NCBI GenBank assembly: GCA_045633415.1
Contig: JAZQYH010000120.1
Location: 1 to 64,000 of the forward strand
Reading direction: 5' to 3'
Length of the DNA: 64,000 nt
From: RGIG3102 sp045633415
Lineage (GTDB): Bacteria > Bacillota > Clostridia > Oscillospirales > Ruminococcaceae
In this document: positions 23,282 through 31,185 of the stretch, in pieces
Layout: the number at the start of each line of letters is the position of its first letter
How positions within the stretch are numbered: the first letter of the stretch is position 1
The notes under the pieces: model-generated
What the model was told of the DNA's origin: nothing
What the model saw: the letters and a program-made list of their open reading frames with translations, nothing else
The model's database searches: none
Translations under genes and position numbers: made by a program

Positions 23282-25882
23282 TTATTCACCCTGACCGAGA
23301 GTCATTTCCAGCCACTGATTTTTTGTAATCAGCACCTGTCTTGGTTTACTGCCTTCGTATGGACCTATAATACCCATGGTTTCCATTTCGTCCATAATTC
23401 TGGCGGCACGGGCATAGCCCAGCTTCAGCTTACGCTGAAGCAGTGATGTGGACGCCTGTCCTGCTTCCACCACTGTTTCTATAGCTTTTGGCAGCATTTC
23501 GTCTTTTGCTTCGCCGCCTTCATCGCCACCAGACTGTACATTGCCTTTATCCTTTGAAGCCAGTTTTTCCATATTTTCAATCATTTCCTGATTGTACTCA
23601 GCAACAAAGTCACGTTTGATAAATTCGATAACGCCGGAAATTTCTTCGTCTTTTACATAAGTCCCCTGAACACGGATAGGCTTGCTTGCACCAAGTGGTA
23701 AAAACAGCATATCGCCCATACCCAGCAGTTTTTCAGCACCGCCACCATCAAGGATAGTACGGCTGTCTACCTGTGAAGAAACTGCAAAGGCAATTCTTGC
23801 AGGGATATTTGCTTTGATAAGACCTGTGATTACATCAACAGATGGTCTCTGTGTGGCAACTATCAGGTGGATACCTGCAGCACGGGCTTTCTGTGCCAGA
23901 CGGCAGATATAGTCTTCCACCTCTTTGCCAGCCACCATCATAAGGTCAGCCAGCTCGTCGATGATTACCGCAATATATGGCATTTTTTCCAGTGCCAGCT
24001 CTGGCTGTGCCGCCACCAGCTTGTTGAAGGATTTGATATCCCTTACAGAGTTCTCTGCAAACAGTCTGTAACGTTTTTCCATTTCAGCCACTGCGCCACC
24101 CAGAGCACCTGCGGCTTTTTTAGGCTCTGTTACAACAGGCATCATAAGATGTGGAATACCGTTGTATTCAGCCAGTTCAACTACTTTAGGGTCGATAAGT
24201 ATCAGTTTCACATCTTCTGGGCTGGATTTGTACAGGAAAGAGGTGATAATTGCGTTTACACATACAGATTTACCACTGCCTGTAGAACCTGCAATCAGCA
24301 GATGTGGCATTTTTGTCAGGTCGGTTGTCACCACATTGCCTGCAATGTCCATACCCAGCGCAATTGTCAGCGGGCTCTGGGATGAACGGAACTGCTGGCT
24401 TTCAAATATTGTTCTGATATTTACAGAGCTGCCCTGTTTGTTTGGCACTTCGATACCAACTGCCGCTTTGTTAGGGATAGGTGCTTCAATACGTACACCG
24501 CTGGCGGCAAGGTTAAGGGCAATATCATCAGCAAGGTTTGTAATTTTGCTGATTTTTACACCAGCCAGAGGCTGCAGTTCATAACGTGTAACAGCCGGAC
24601 CTCTGCTGATATCAATGATTTTTGTCTGTACACCAAAGCTTTCCAGTGTATCCACCAGCTTTTTGGCATTGGTTTTCAGCTCGTTTTCCACATCACCCCG
24701 GTTGCTTGCGCCACCTTTCTGGAACAGTTCAATAGGCGGATGAATGTAGATATACGCCTTGTCCTCTGGTGCCAGTTCAGGAGCAATTTCGCTTACAGGC
24801 ACAATTGCCGCTTTTTCCCGTGGTGTCAGTGTATTTTTTGCTTTTTCTATTTCAGTAAGAGTTTTTTCTGTTTCAGTTTTATCTGTGTGTGAATCTTCCC
24901 CTTTGTTTGAAAGATTCAGCTTTTTCATTATTTCATCGATTTTCTGCTGTTCAATGGTTTTCTGTTCCTTCACATCGTCAAATGTGTCTGCCACAGCCTG
25001 CTGAACATTCACCTCTGCAAAGTCTGGAATTTCTTCCATAACATCCACAGATGGCTCGTCATCTATATCAAAGTCGATTTTTCTTGTGGTAAGTTTAGGT
25101 TTTGTAGCATTTAAAATCTGCTGTTCTCTTTCAGCTTCCAGTCGCAGTCTTTCAGCTTCTTCCCTCTGCCGCTGTTTAAGCCGCTGTTTTTCAGCTTTTG
25201 CCGCACGGCTTGCTTCCATCTGTTTTGCCAGCAGTTCTTTTTCAGCTTCAGCCTTTTCCTTCATTCTGATATAGATATCATATGGAGTTGTGTCTGTAAG
25301 GAACATAAAGAAAACAACTGTCAGTATACTGATGGTGATTTTGGACGCTGATTCCCCCAGTGCTGAATGCATAGGCAGTGCCAGCAATGCAGAGATAACA
25401 CCACCGCTGAAAGTAACCTCTCTGCCAAGGCGATGCAGTTCAATCAGTTTTTCTGCCAGTGTGGCGCCAGCCACATCACCTGCAAAGAATATCTGCACAA
25501 AGTTTGACAGCAGCAGTATAAAGCCAGCCGCCCAGAACATTTTCAGCTTTACAGGCTTGTCACTTACTGTAAGTACACCTATGTATAACAGCACAGGACC
25601 TATAAAGTAGCTGGAAAGACCAAACACACCGAAAAGGAAATTTACTCGCAGATATGCCCAGAACTTTTCACCTGCCACAAAAGACATGGCTGTCAGTGCC
25701 AGACCCATTGCAAACATTACAATACTCCACGCTCTGTTTATGTCCGCCTGTTTCTTTGCCTGTTTTGATGGTCTGCCACGTTTTTTTCCTGTGGCAGCCT
25801 TTGTCTGTGTTGTTTTGCCACTGGTTTTCTTTGTCGCAGTAGATTTGGAAGCTGTTTTTTTAGCCCCTGATTTGTTTGCCAT
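23282..25882 (-). CDS. ftsK: DNA translocase FtsK/SpoIIIE
   Basis: A membrane-anchored motor that pumps chromosomal DNA through the closing septum (and into the forespore in spore formers). It is 866 aa: a Lys/Thr-rich N terminus with an AT-hook-like KKRGRPSK (33-40), four or five transmembrane helices (about 52-200), a charged coiled-coil linker (205-260), the motor domain with Walker A AGSTGSGKS at 531-539, and a C-terminal gamma winged helix (about 795-860) that reads DNA polarity. AAAGGAGA precedes the ATG. The tepA-spoIIIE neighbourhood known from Bacillus is kept, with uppP inserted. Confidence 0.97.
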   Translation of the reverse strand: MANKSGAKKTASKSTATKKTSGKTTQTKAATGKKRGRPSKQAKKQADINRAWSIVMFAMGLALTAMSFVAGEKFWAYLRVNFLFGVFGLSSYFIGPVLLYIGVLTVSDKPVKLKMFWAAGFILLLSNFVQIFFAGDVAGATLAEKLIELHRLGREVTFSGGVISALLALPMHSALGESASKITISILTVVFFMFLTDTTPYDIYIRMKEKAEAEKELLAKQMEASRAAKAEKQRLKQRQREEAERLRLEAEREQQILNATKPKLTTRKIDFDIDDEPSVDVMEEIPDFAEVNVQQAVADTFDDVKEQKTIEQQKIDEIMKKLNLSNKGEDSHTDKTETEKTLTEIEKAKNTLTPREKAAIVPVSEIAPELAPEDKAYIYIHPPIELFQKGGASNRGDVENELKTNAKKLVDTLESFGVQTKIIDISRGPAVTRYELQPLAGVKISKITNLADDIALNLAASGVRIEAPIPNKAAVGIEVPNKQGSSVNIRTIFESQQFRSSQSPLTIALGMDIAGNVVTTDLTKMPHLLIAGSTGSGKSVCVNAIITSFLYKSSPEDVKLILIDPKVVELAEYNGIPHLMMPVVTEPKKAAGALGGAVAEMEKRYRLFAENSVRDIKSFNKLVAAQPELALEKMPYIAVIIDELADLMMVAGKEVEDYICRLAQKARAAGIHLIVATQRPSVDVITGLIKANIPARIAFAVSSQVDSRTILDGGGAEKLLGMGDMLFLPLGASKPIRVQGTYVKDEEISGVIEFIKRDFVAEYNQEMIENMEKLASKDKGNVQSGGDEGGEAKDEMLPKAIETVVEAGQASTSLLQRKLKLGYARAARIMDEMETMGIIGPYEGSKPRQVLITKNQWLEMTLGQGE

Positions 25883-25897
25883 AATATCTCCTTTGAA

Positions 25898-26758
25898 TTA
25901 AATCACAAATGTGAATCCTAAAAATCTTTCGGCTAAACCGATAAGGAATACAACTATACCCAGTATAAAGGTATAATATGAAAAAATTATGAACTTGTCG
26001 TTTACAACAAGATATCTGATAAGTCTGATAGCAATAAAGCCTACAATTGCACTGGAAACCAGCCCTGCGATAATAACAGGCCATGAGTAAACCATGCCTG
26101 CCGCCACAATTTCAGGAATATCCAGTACACAGGCACCCAGAATAGCTGGAATAGACAGAATAAATGAATATGTAACCATATATTCTTTGTTATACCCCAG
26201 AAGAAGACCTGAAGAAATTGTAGAGCCGGAACGTGAAACACCTGGCAGTATTGCAAGACCCTGGAAAATACCGATAATCAGTGCGTCCTTCACTGTCATT
26301 TCCCTTGCGCCTTTTCTGCCCTTTACACATTTTGCCGCCATAAACAGCATCAGTGCAGTAAACAAAAAGCACACGCCCTCTACAATAATGTCACTGTCCT
26401 CTGCAAAGGATGTGATGAAATCTTTAATCAGCACAAAACCAAACAGCGGTATTGTAGTAACAATAAGCATATATATCATTTTTCTGGTTCTGTTTGGCTG
26501 TATTTTCATCAGTCTGCCGTGGAAAAGGTCGTAAAGCATTGAAAAACCTTCCTGTATCAGTTCCCAGATGGTTTTTCTGTATGTAATAAATACAGCTATA
26601 AGTGTGCCCAGATGGAGCATAAGTGTGAAAACAAGTGCGCTTTCACCGTAGTTGCCGGTGAAATGCTGATAAATGGACAGGTGTCCGTCGCTGGATATTG
26701 GCAGAAATTCAGTAAGCCCCTGAATTATGCCCTGCATTACAGCATCAAAAACAGTCAT
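25898..26758 (-). CDS. uppP: Undecaprenyl-diphosphate phosphatase UppP (BacA)
   Basis: An integral membrane enzyme that recycles the cell-wall lipid carrier by dephosphorylating undecaprenyl pyrophosphate. It also confers bacitracin tolerance. It is 286 aa with about eight transmembrane helices. The two signatures are QGLTEFLPISSDGH (13-26, with Asp where SSSGH or SSTGH is usual) and PGVSRSGST (172-180). GGAGG lies 5 nt before the ATG. It is followed 15 bp later by ftsK. Confidence 0.96.
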   Translation of the reverse strand: MTVFDAVMQGIIQGLTEFLPISSDGHLSIYQHFTGNYGESALVFTLMLHLGTLIAVFITYRKTIWELIQEGFSMLYDLFHGRLMKIQPNRTRKMIYMLIVTTIPLFGFVLIKDFITSFAEDSDIIVEGVCFLFTALMLFMAAKCVKGRKGAREMTVKDALIIGIFQGLAILPGVSRSGSTISSGLLLGYNKEYMVTYSFILSIPAILGACVLDIPEIVAAGMVYSWPVIIAGLVSSAIVGFIAIRLIRYLVVNDKFIIFSYYTFILGIVVFLIGLAERFLGFTFVI

Positions 26759-26776
26759 AGTTGCCTCCGTATATGT

Positions 26777-26822
26777 AACCCTCTTATTCAGAGGGGGTAA
26801 TTTTGTTTTACATTATATTATA
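26777..26822 (-). promoter_or_regulatory. uppP promoter (extended -10) and leader hairpin
   Basis: On the minus strand TGG-TATAAT (-10 at 26817-26822) forms an extended -10. The -35 (TTTTAA) is poor. The approximately 50-nt leader contains CCCTCT/AGAGGG (26779-26796), just before the ribosome binding site. Without a T-run the hairpin may affect translation or stability. Confidence 0.5.
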
Positions 26823-26848
26823 CCATATTATTAACACTTTTAAAACTG

Positions 26849-27517
26849 TTATTTGCTATTTTCAATTTTGCTGTAAAGAAATTCCAGTGCATCAGACAGA
26901 TAGCCTATCTGGTCTATCAGCCCCTCCTCCACAGCCTGTGTGCCGTTCAGCACTGTGCCCACGTCCATAACAAGCTGTCCTGTGTTAAGCATCAGCTTTG
27001 AAAACTTTTTGGCACTTATTTTACTGTTTGCCGTCACAAAGCCTGTTATCCTGTCCTGTATGGCTGTAAGGTAATCCATGGTCTGGCTTACCCCCAGCAC
27101 TGTACCGCTGTGTCGTACAGGGTGTATTGTCATTGTGGCTGTAGGCACTATAAACGAACGGTCTGCAGATACAGCCAGCGGTATACCTATGGAGTGCCCA
27201 CCACCCAGCACCAGACTGGCAGTAGGTTTTGTCATACCACGAATCAGCTCTGATATAGCCAGCCCTGCCTCCACATCTCCGCCCACTGTGTTCAGTATAA
27301 TCAGCAGTCCCTTTATCTCGGGGTCCTCCTCTATCTGTATCAGCTGTGGGATTACATGCTCGTACTTTGTGGTTTTCATACTGCCGCCTGCTTCAGCGTG
27401 TCCTTCCACCTGCCCTATTATAGTCAGACAGTGTATGGGGTGCTTCCCCTGTGTTTTCTCCACTGCACCGTCCCTTTGCGCCATTTCACTGGCTTGGTTT
27501 CTGTCGTCTATATCCAT
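26849..27517 (-). CDS. tepA: ClpP-class serine protease TepA
   Basis: A 222-aa cytosolic ClpP-fold protease (YmfB/TepA, 'translocation-enhancing'). The core is LNTVGGDVEAGLAISELI, then the nucleophile Ser109 in GGGHSIGI and His132 in MTIHPVRH. The first 25 residues are a polar extension. AAGGAGG is 5 nt from the ATG. In Bacillus tepA lies next to spoIIIE, and here it is immediately upstream of uppP-ftsK. Confidence 0.9.
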   Translation of the reverse strand: MDIDDRNQASEMAQRDGAVEKTQGKHPIHCLTIIGQVEGHAEAGGSMKTTKYEHVIPQLIQIEEDPEIKGLLIILNTVGGDVEAGLAISELIRGMTKPTASLVLGGGHSIGIPLAVSADRSFIVPTATMTIHPVRHSGTVLGVSQTMDYLTAIQDRITGFVTANSKISAKKFSKLMLNTGQLVMDVGTVLNGTQAVEEGLIDQIGYLSDALEFLYSKIENSK

Positions 27518-27543
27518 AAATACCTCCTTTTTTTAGAGTATTG

Positions 27544-27568
27544 CACAAATTTGTGAAATTATTATCAA
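27544..27568. promoter_or_regulatory. Candidate Rex operator
   Basis: TTGTGAA-ATTA-TTATCAA (27551-27568) matches the clostridial Rex consensus TTGTTAA-N4-TTAACAA at 12 of 14 arm positions. It overlaps a perfect palindrome CACAAATTTGTG (27544-27555). It lies between tepA and rex, upstream of the rex promoter, and could serve either gene. Confidence 0.6.
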
Positions 27569-27584
27569 AAAGCTTGTTTAAAAT

Positions 27585-27612
27585 TTGACAAACTCCAATA
27601 TTGTAGTATAAT
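27585..27612 (+). promoter_or_regulatory. rex promoter
   Basis: A perfect TTGACA (27585-27590), a 16-nt spacer and a perfect TATAAT (27607-27612), about 40 nt before the rex start. Confidence 0.8.
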
Positions 27613-27652
27613 CAAATTATATAGAAAATATTTTTTGAAAGGCGGTATTAGT

Positions 27653-28297
27653 ATGTCAAACCTTAAAGCATCTTTACCGGTAATCCGCCGTTTACCTCGC
27701 TATTACAGATACATAACAGAACTGAAAAACAGTGGCACTGTAAGAATTTCTTCCAGCCAGCTGGCGCACATTATGGGCTCCACACCTAGCCAGGTAAGAC
27801 AGGACTTCAACTGTTTTGGTGGCTTTGGTCAGCAGGGTGTTGGCTATTCTGTTGAGTTGCTGCACAGCGAAATCGAAAAGCTGCTGTTTCCGGAAGGAAA
27901 ACAGCGCGCAATTTTGTTGGGCGCTGGCAACATGGGTATCACCATTGCTAACTTTGTGCTGAAAGAAAACACAGGTGTTGAACTTATCGCTGTATTTGAC
28001 AGTGACAAAGCACTTATCGGCAACAAACTGTTCGGGCTGGAAATTCTTCCTACCAACAGCTTTGTAGACTTCTGCCTGAGAGAAAATGTAGATATTATCA
28101 TTGCATGTACCTCAAAAGAAGAAGCCGAAGAACTGGCACCTGAAATTATCAAAACAGATGTAAAAGGCATCTGGAACTATTCACACTTTGACTTCACAGT
28201 TTATGATGAATCTCTTATTGTGGAAAATGTTCATCTGCGAGACAGTCTGATGGCACTTTCCTACAGAGTTTCCCATAAAAACATACCACAGGAATAA
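27653..28297 (+). CDS. rex: Redox-sensing transcriptional repressor Rex
   Basis: A 214-aa repressor that senses the NADH/NAD+ ratio and controls fermentation and anaerobic genes. The winged helix (about 10-75) contains TPSQVRQDFNCFGGFGQQG, the Rex DNA-recognition region. The Rossmann domain has LLGAGNMG at 88-95, and the C-terminal swapped helix completes the dimer. AAAGGCGG is placed for the ATG at 27653 rather than the in-frame ATG at 27635. It forms an operon with tdk. Confidence 0.95.
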   Translation: MSNLKASLPVIRRLPRYYRYITELKNSGTVRISSSQLAHIMGSTPSQVRQDFNCFGGFGQQGVGYSVELLHSEIEKLLFPEGKQRAILLGAGNMGITIANFVLKENTGVELIAVFDSDKALIGNKLFGLEILPTNSFVDFCLRENVDIIIACTSKEEAEELAPEIIKTDVKGIWNYSHFDFTVYDESLIVENVHLRDSLMALSYRVSHKNIPQE

Positions 28298-28299
28298 TT

Positions 28300-28887
28300 A
28301 TGGCCAAGCTTTATTTCAAATACGGGGCGATGAACAGCGGTAAATCCACCATTCTGTTACAGTCTGCCCACAACTATGAAGAACGTGGCATGCGTACAGT
28401 GATTATCAAGCCTGTTATAGACACCAAAGGGGCAGACAGCGTGGTAAGCCGTCTGGGTGTAAGCAGAAAGGTACATCACCTTGTATCTTCAGGCGACAGT
28501 ATCCGCAGTATAATCGAAAAAGATATTGCCGAAAACGGCAGTCTCCACTGCATCTTTGTTGATGAATGTCAGTTTCTGACTGTACCACAGGCAGACGAAC
28601 TGTTCTGGATTGCAGTAGATATGGATATACCTGTTATATGCTACGGTCTGCGAACAGACTTCCTTACAAACGGCTTTGCCGCCAGCAGCAGGCTGCTGGA
28701 GCTTGCCCACAGCATCGAAGAGCTGAAAACAATATGCCGCTGTGGTAAAAAGGCCATGTTCAACGCCAGAAAAATAAATGGTAAATTTGTCTTTGAAGGC
28801 GAACAGGTGGCTATCGACAACGAAAACAATGTGGAATACGAATCCCTTTGCCCTGTATGTTATCTGAGAGAGAAAAACGGTAAATAA
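28300..28887 (+). CDS. tdk: Thymidine kinase
   Basis: Salvages thymidine and deoxyuridine to the monophosphates. It is 195 aa with the P-loop GAMNSGKST (9-17), the active-site FVDECQFL, and zinc-binding cysteine pairs CRCGKK and CPVC near the C terminus. AGGAA lies inside the end of rex, and the start is 2 nt past the rex stop. Confidence 0.96.
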   Translation: MAKLYFKYGAMNSGKSTILLQSAHNYEERGMRTVIIKPVIDTKGADSVVSRLGVSRKVHHLVSSGDSIRSIIEKDIAENGSLHCIFVDECQFLTVPQADELFWIAVDMDIPVICYGLRTDFLTNGFAASSRLLELAHSIEELKTICRCGKKAMFNARKINGKFVFEGEQVAIDNENNVEYESLCPVCYLREKNGK

Positions 28888-28894
28888 AAAACCA

Positions 28895-28922
28895 ACCGAC
28901 CTGCAAAACAGGTCGGTTTTTT
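28895..28922 (+). terminator. rex-tdk terminator
   Basis: ACCGACCTG pairs with CAGGTCGGT (28895-28903 with 28909-28917) over a 5-nt loop and is followed by a T-run. Confidence 0.92.
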
Positions 28923-29002
28923 ATTTGATTATTTGATATTAAATAATAAATCAGAATTCGGTCAACTACTCAAGCTATTGGGATTTGACTAATAGTTTAA
29001 AA

Positions 29003-29033
29003 CAAAAAGAAAGGTGGTCTTTCGACCACCTTT
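29003..29033 (-). terminator. rny terminator
   Basis: AAAGGTGGTC pairs with GACCACCTTT (29010-29019 with 29024-29033), followed by a T-run on the minus strand. Confidence 0.88.
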
Positions 29034-29060
29034 TAACTTACAATTTAATTTTATATTAAA

Positions 29061-30620
29061 TTATTTTGCGTAATCTACCGCACGGCTTTCTCTGATTACG
29101 TTTACTTTAATCTGACCTGGGTAATCCAGTTCGTTTTCGATTTTAGCTACGATATCACGAGCCAGAATTACAATCTGGTCATCGTTTACTGCCTCTGGTT
29201 TAACCATGATTCTTACTTCACGGCCAGCCTGAACAGCATAGCTGTTTTCAACGCCTGCAAAGCTGTTGGAAATTTCTTCCAGTTTTTCAAGACGTTTGAT
29301 GTAGTTTTCCAGGTTTTCTCTTCTTGCACCTGGGCGTGCGGCGCTGATAGCGTCTGCTGCCATTACGATAAATGCCAGAGGAGTCTGTGGTTCAACATCG
29401 TTGTGGTGGGCCTGGATTGCATGTACCACAGCGTTTGATTCTTTGTACTTTTTAGCAACTTCCACGCCGATTGAAACGTGTGTGCCTTCATATTCGTGGT
29501 CAAGACCTTTACCGATATCGTGGAGAAGACCTGCACGTTTAGCCTGTGCAACGTCCATACCCAGTTCGCCTGCAATAAGGCCGGACAGATAGCTTACTTC
29601 CAGAGAATGTTTCAGTACATTCTGGCCGTAACTTGTGCGGTATTTCAGACGGCCGATAAGTTTAACCAGTTCTGGATGCAGGCCATGGATGCCAGCTTCC
29701 ATAACAGCTCTTTCGCCTTCTTTTTTGATTGTCAGATCTACGTCTTTTCTTGCTTTTTCCACTGTTTCTTCGATTCTTGCAGGGTGGATACGGCCATCGG
29801 AAATAAGTTTTTCCAGTGTCTGTCTTGCCACTTCTCTGCGAACAGGGTCAAAGCTGGAGATTGTGATAGCTTCTGGTGTATCGTCGATAATAAGGTCTAC
29901 ACCTGTAGCTGTTTCAAGTGCACGGATGTTTCTGCCTTCACGGCCGATGATTCTGCCTTTCATTTCATCGCTTGGCAGCGGTACCACGCTAACCACAGCG
30001 TCTGCAGAATGGTCTACTGCACAACGTGCAATTGTCTGTGTCAGCAAATTTCTTGCCAGTTCTTCACTGTCTTCTTTAAGCTGATCTTCGTAAGCTGTGA
30101 TTTTAACAGCTTTTTCATGTGTCAACTGTTCATCCAGTTTCTGGAGAATCAAAGCTTTTGCAGCATCCTGTGAAAGACCAGAGATTGTTTCCAGTTTTTC
30201 AAGTTCACGCTGTTTCATCTGTTCGATTTCATCCAGACGTGCAGTTACCAGCAGTTCTTTCTGCTTGATATCTGCATCTTTCTTTTCAAGAGCATCAGTT
30301 TTCTTATCCAGATTTTCTTCTTTCTGGTTCAGTCTTCTTTCCTGGCGGCTGATTTCGCCACGACGTTCTTTCAGCTCTTTTTCGCCTTCAGCTTTCATTT
30401 TATAGATTTCATCTTTAGCTTCCAGCAGTGTTTCTTTTCTTTTCTGTTCAGCTGACTTAATAGCGTCATTGATAATTCTTACTGCTTCTTCTTCCGCACT
30501 GCCGATTTTTTCTTCGGCAACTTTGCGTCTATGAGACACACCCATGTTGAATGTAACTACACCAACAATGGCTGATACAATGAACACTACCAAGCCAACA
30601 GCCCATAATGGTAATGTCAT
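29061..30620 (-). CDS. rny: Ribonuclease Y
   Basis: A membrane-tethered endoribonuclease that initiates mRNA decay. It is 519 aa: one N-terminal transmembrane helix (5-26), a long coiled coil (about 30-190), a KH RNA-binding domain with GRIIGREGRNI (222-232), and an HD hydrolase domain with the His-Asp pair 367-368 in LLHDIGKG. GAAGGAG lies 9 nt before the ATG. Together with RNase J in this window it makes up the main Firmicutes RNA-decay machinery. Confidence 0.97.
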   Translation of the reverse strand: MTLPLWAVGLVVFIVSAIVGVVTFNMGVSHRRKVAEEKIGSAEEEAVRIINDAIKSAEQKRKETLLEAKDEIYKMKAEGEKELKERRGEISRQERRLNQKEENLDKKTDALEKKDADIKQKELLVTARLDEIEQMKQRELEKLETISGLSQDAAKALILQKLDEQLTHEKAVKITAYEDQLKEDSEELARNLLTQTIARCAVDHSADAVVSVVPLPSDEMKGRIIGREGRNIRALETATGVDLIIDDTPEAITISSFDPVRREVARQTLEKLISDGRIHPARIEETVEKARKDVDLTIKKEGERAVMEAGIHGLHPELVKLIGRLKYRTSYGQNVLKHSLEVSYLSGLIAGELGMDVAQAKRAGLLHDIGKGLDHEYEGTHVSIGVEVAKKYKESNAVVHAIQAHHNDVEPQTPLAFIVMAADAISAARPGARRENLENYIKRLEKLEEISNSFAGVENSYAVQAGREVRIMVKPEAVNDDQIVILARDIVAKIENELDYPGQIKVNVIRESRAVDYAK

Positions 30621-30748
30621 GCTGTGTTACTCCTTCAATAAATGAATTTGCATTTTCTGCATTTAATATAATTAAATTTTATATATGTTATATGATAATG
30701 GTACTTATTATATATAATACAAATTTAAAAATTATTATTCCACTCTAT
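30621..30748. other. AT-rich rny leader region
   Basis: About 120 nt between the rny ribosome binding site and its predicted promoter. The stretch is very AT-rich with runs of TATATA. I see no gene, stable hairpin or repeat in it. Confidence 0.4.
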
Positions 30749-30777
30749 ATTTTAAATCCCAATTGATAAAATGTCAA
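30749..30777 (-). promoter_or_regulatory. rny promoter
   Basis: On the minus strand a perfect TTGACA (30772-30777), 17 nt and TAAAAT (30749-30754). Confidence 0.7.
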
Positions 30778-30854
30778 GAATATATACTCAAAAAGTGGCT
30801 GATATATCGGCAAATTATATTGATAATTAAATAACAAATTGTGTAGTTTGTATA

Positions 30855-30883
30855 TTGACATATGTATTCGTAAGTGGTAACAT
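30855..30883 (+). promoter_or_regulatory. thrS promoter
   Basis: A perfect TTGACA (30855-30860), 17 nt and TAACAT (30878-30883), placed just before the T-box leader. Confidence 0.75.
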
Positions 30884-30889
30884 ATACCC

Positions 30890-31118
30890 ATAGCGTTGAT
30901 ACGGACAAGTTTTAACAGGCAAGATTTTTCAGAGAGCCTTTGGTTGCTGCGAAAAGGCAAATCTTCTGCTAAAATACCACCGTTGAGCTGGCATGGTGAA
31001 CCGTGCCCGGGATAAGACCGTTATATCTTGTAAGAGTGGCAGTATATCTGCAATTCGGGTGGAACCGTGGGGAAGTATTATACACCTCATCCCGTTTGGG
31101 ATGGAGGTGCCTTTTTTA
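30890..31118 (+). promoter_or_regulatory. T-box leader, tRNA-Thr sensing
   Basis: A transcription-attenuating riboswitch that reads the charging state of tRNA-Thr. Stem I is canonical: AGAGAGCC and GGTTGCTGCGAAAAGG form the distal AG bulge and loop (30931-30957). The specifier-loop 3' side reads AAT-ACC-A-CCGTT, with the Thr codon ACC at 30976-30978 directly before the base helix. The T-box itself, GGGTGGAACCGTGG (31057-31070), offers TGGA to pair with the tRNA acceptor end. A terminator hairpin with six T follows. When uncharged tRNA-Thr binds, the antiterminator should form and thrS be expressed. Confidence 0.93.
31083..31117 (+). terminator. Conditional terminator of the thrS T-box
   Basis: CACCTCATCCC (31083-31093) pairs with GGGATGGAGGTG (31098-31109) with one bulged G, followed by six T. 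The 5' arm is also able to join the antiterminator side of the T-box. Confidence 0.9.
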
Positions 31119-31185
31119 TTTTACGGCACTGATATTCCAAAATCTGTAAATAAACGTAACTTAAAGAAACAGAAAGGGAAAAATT

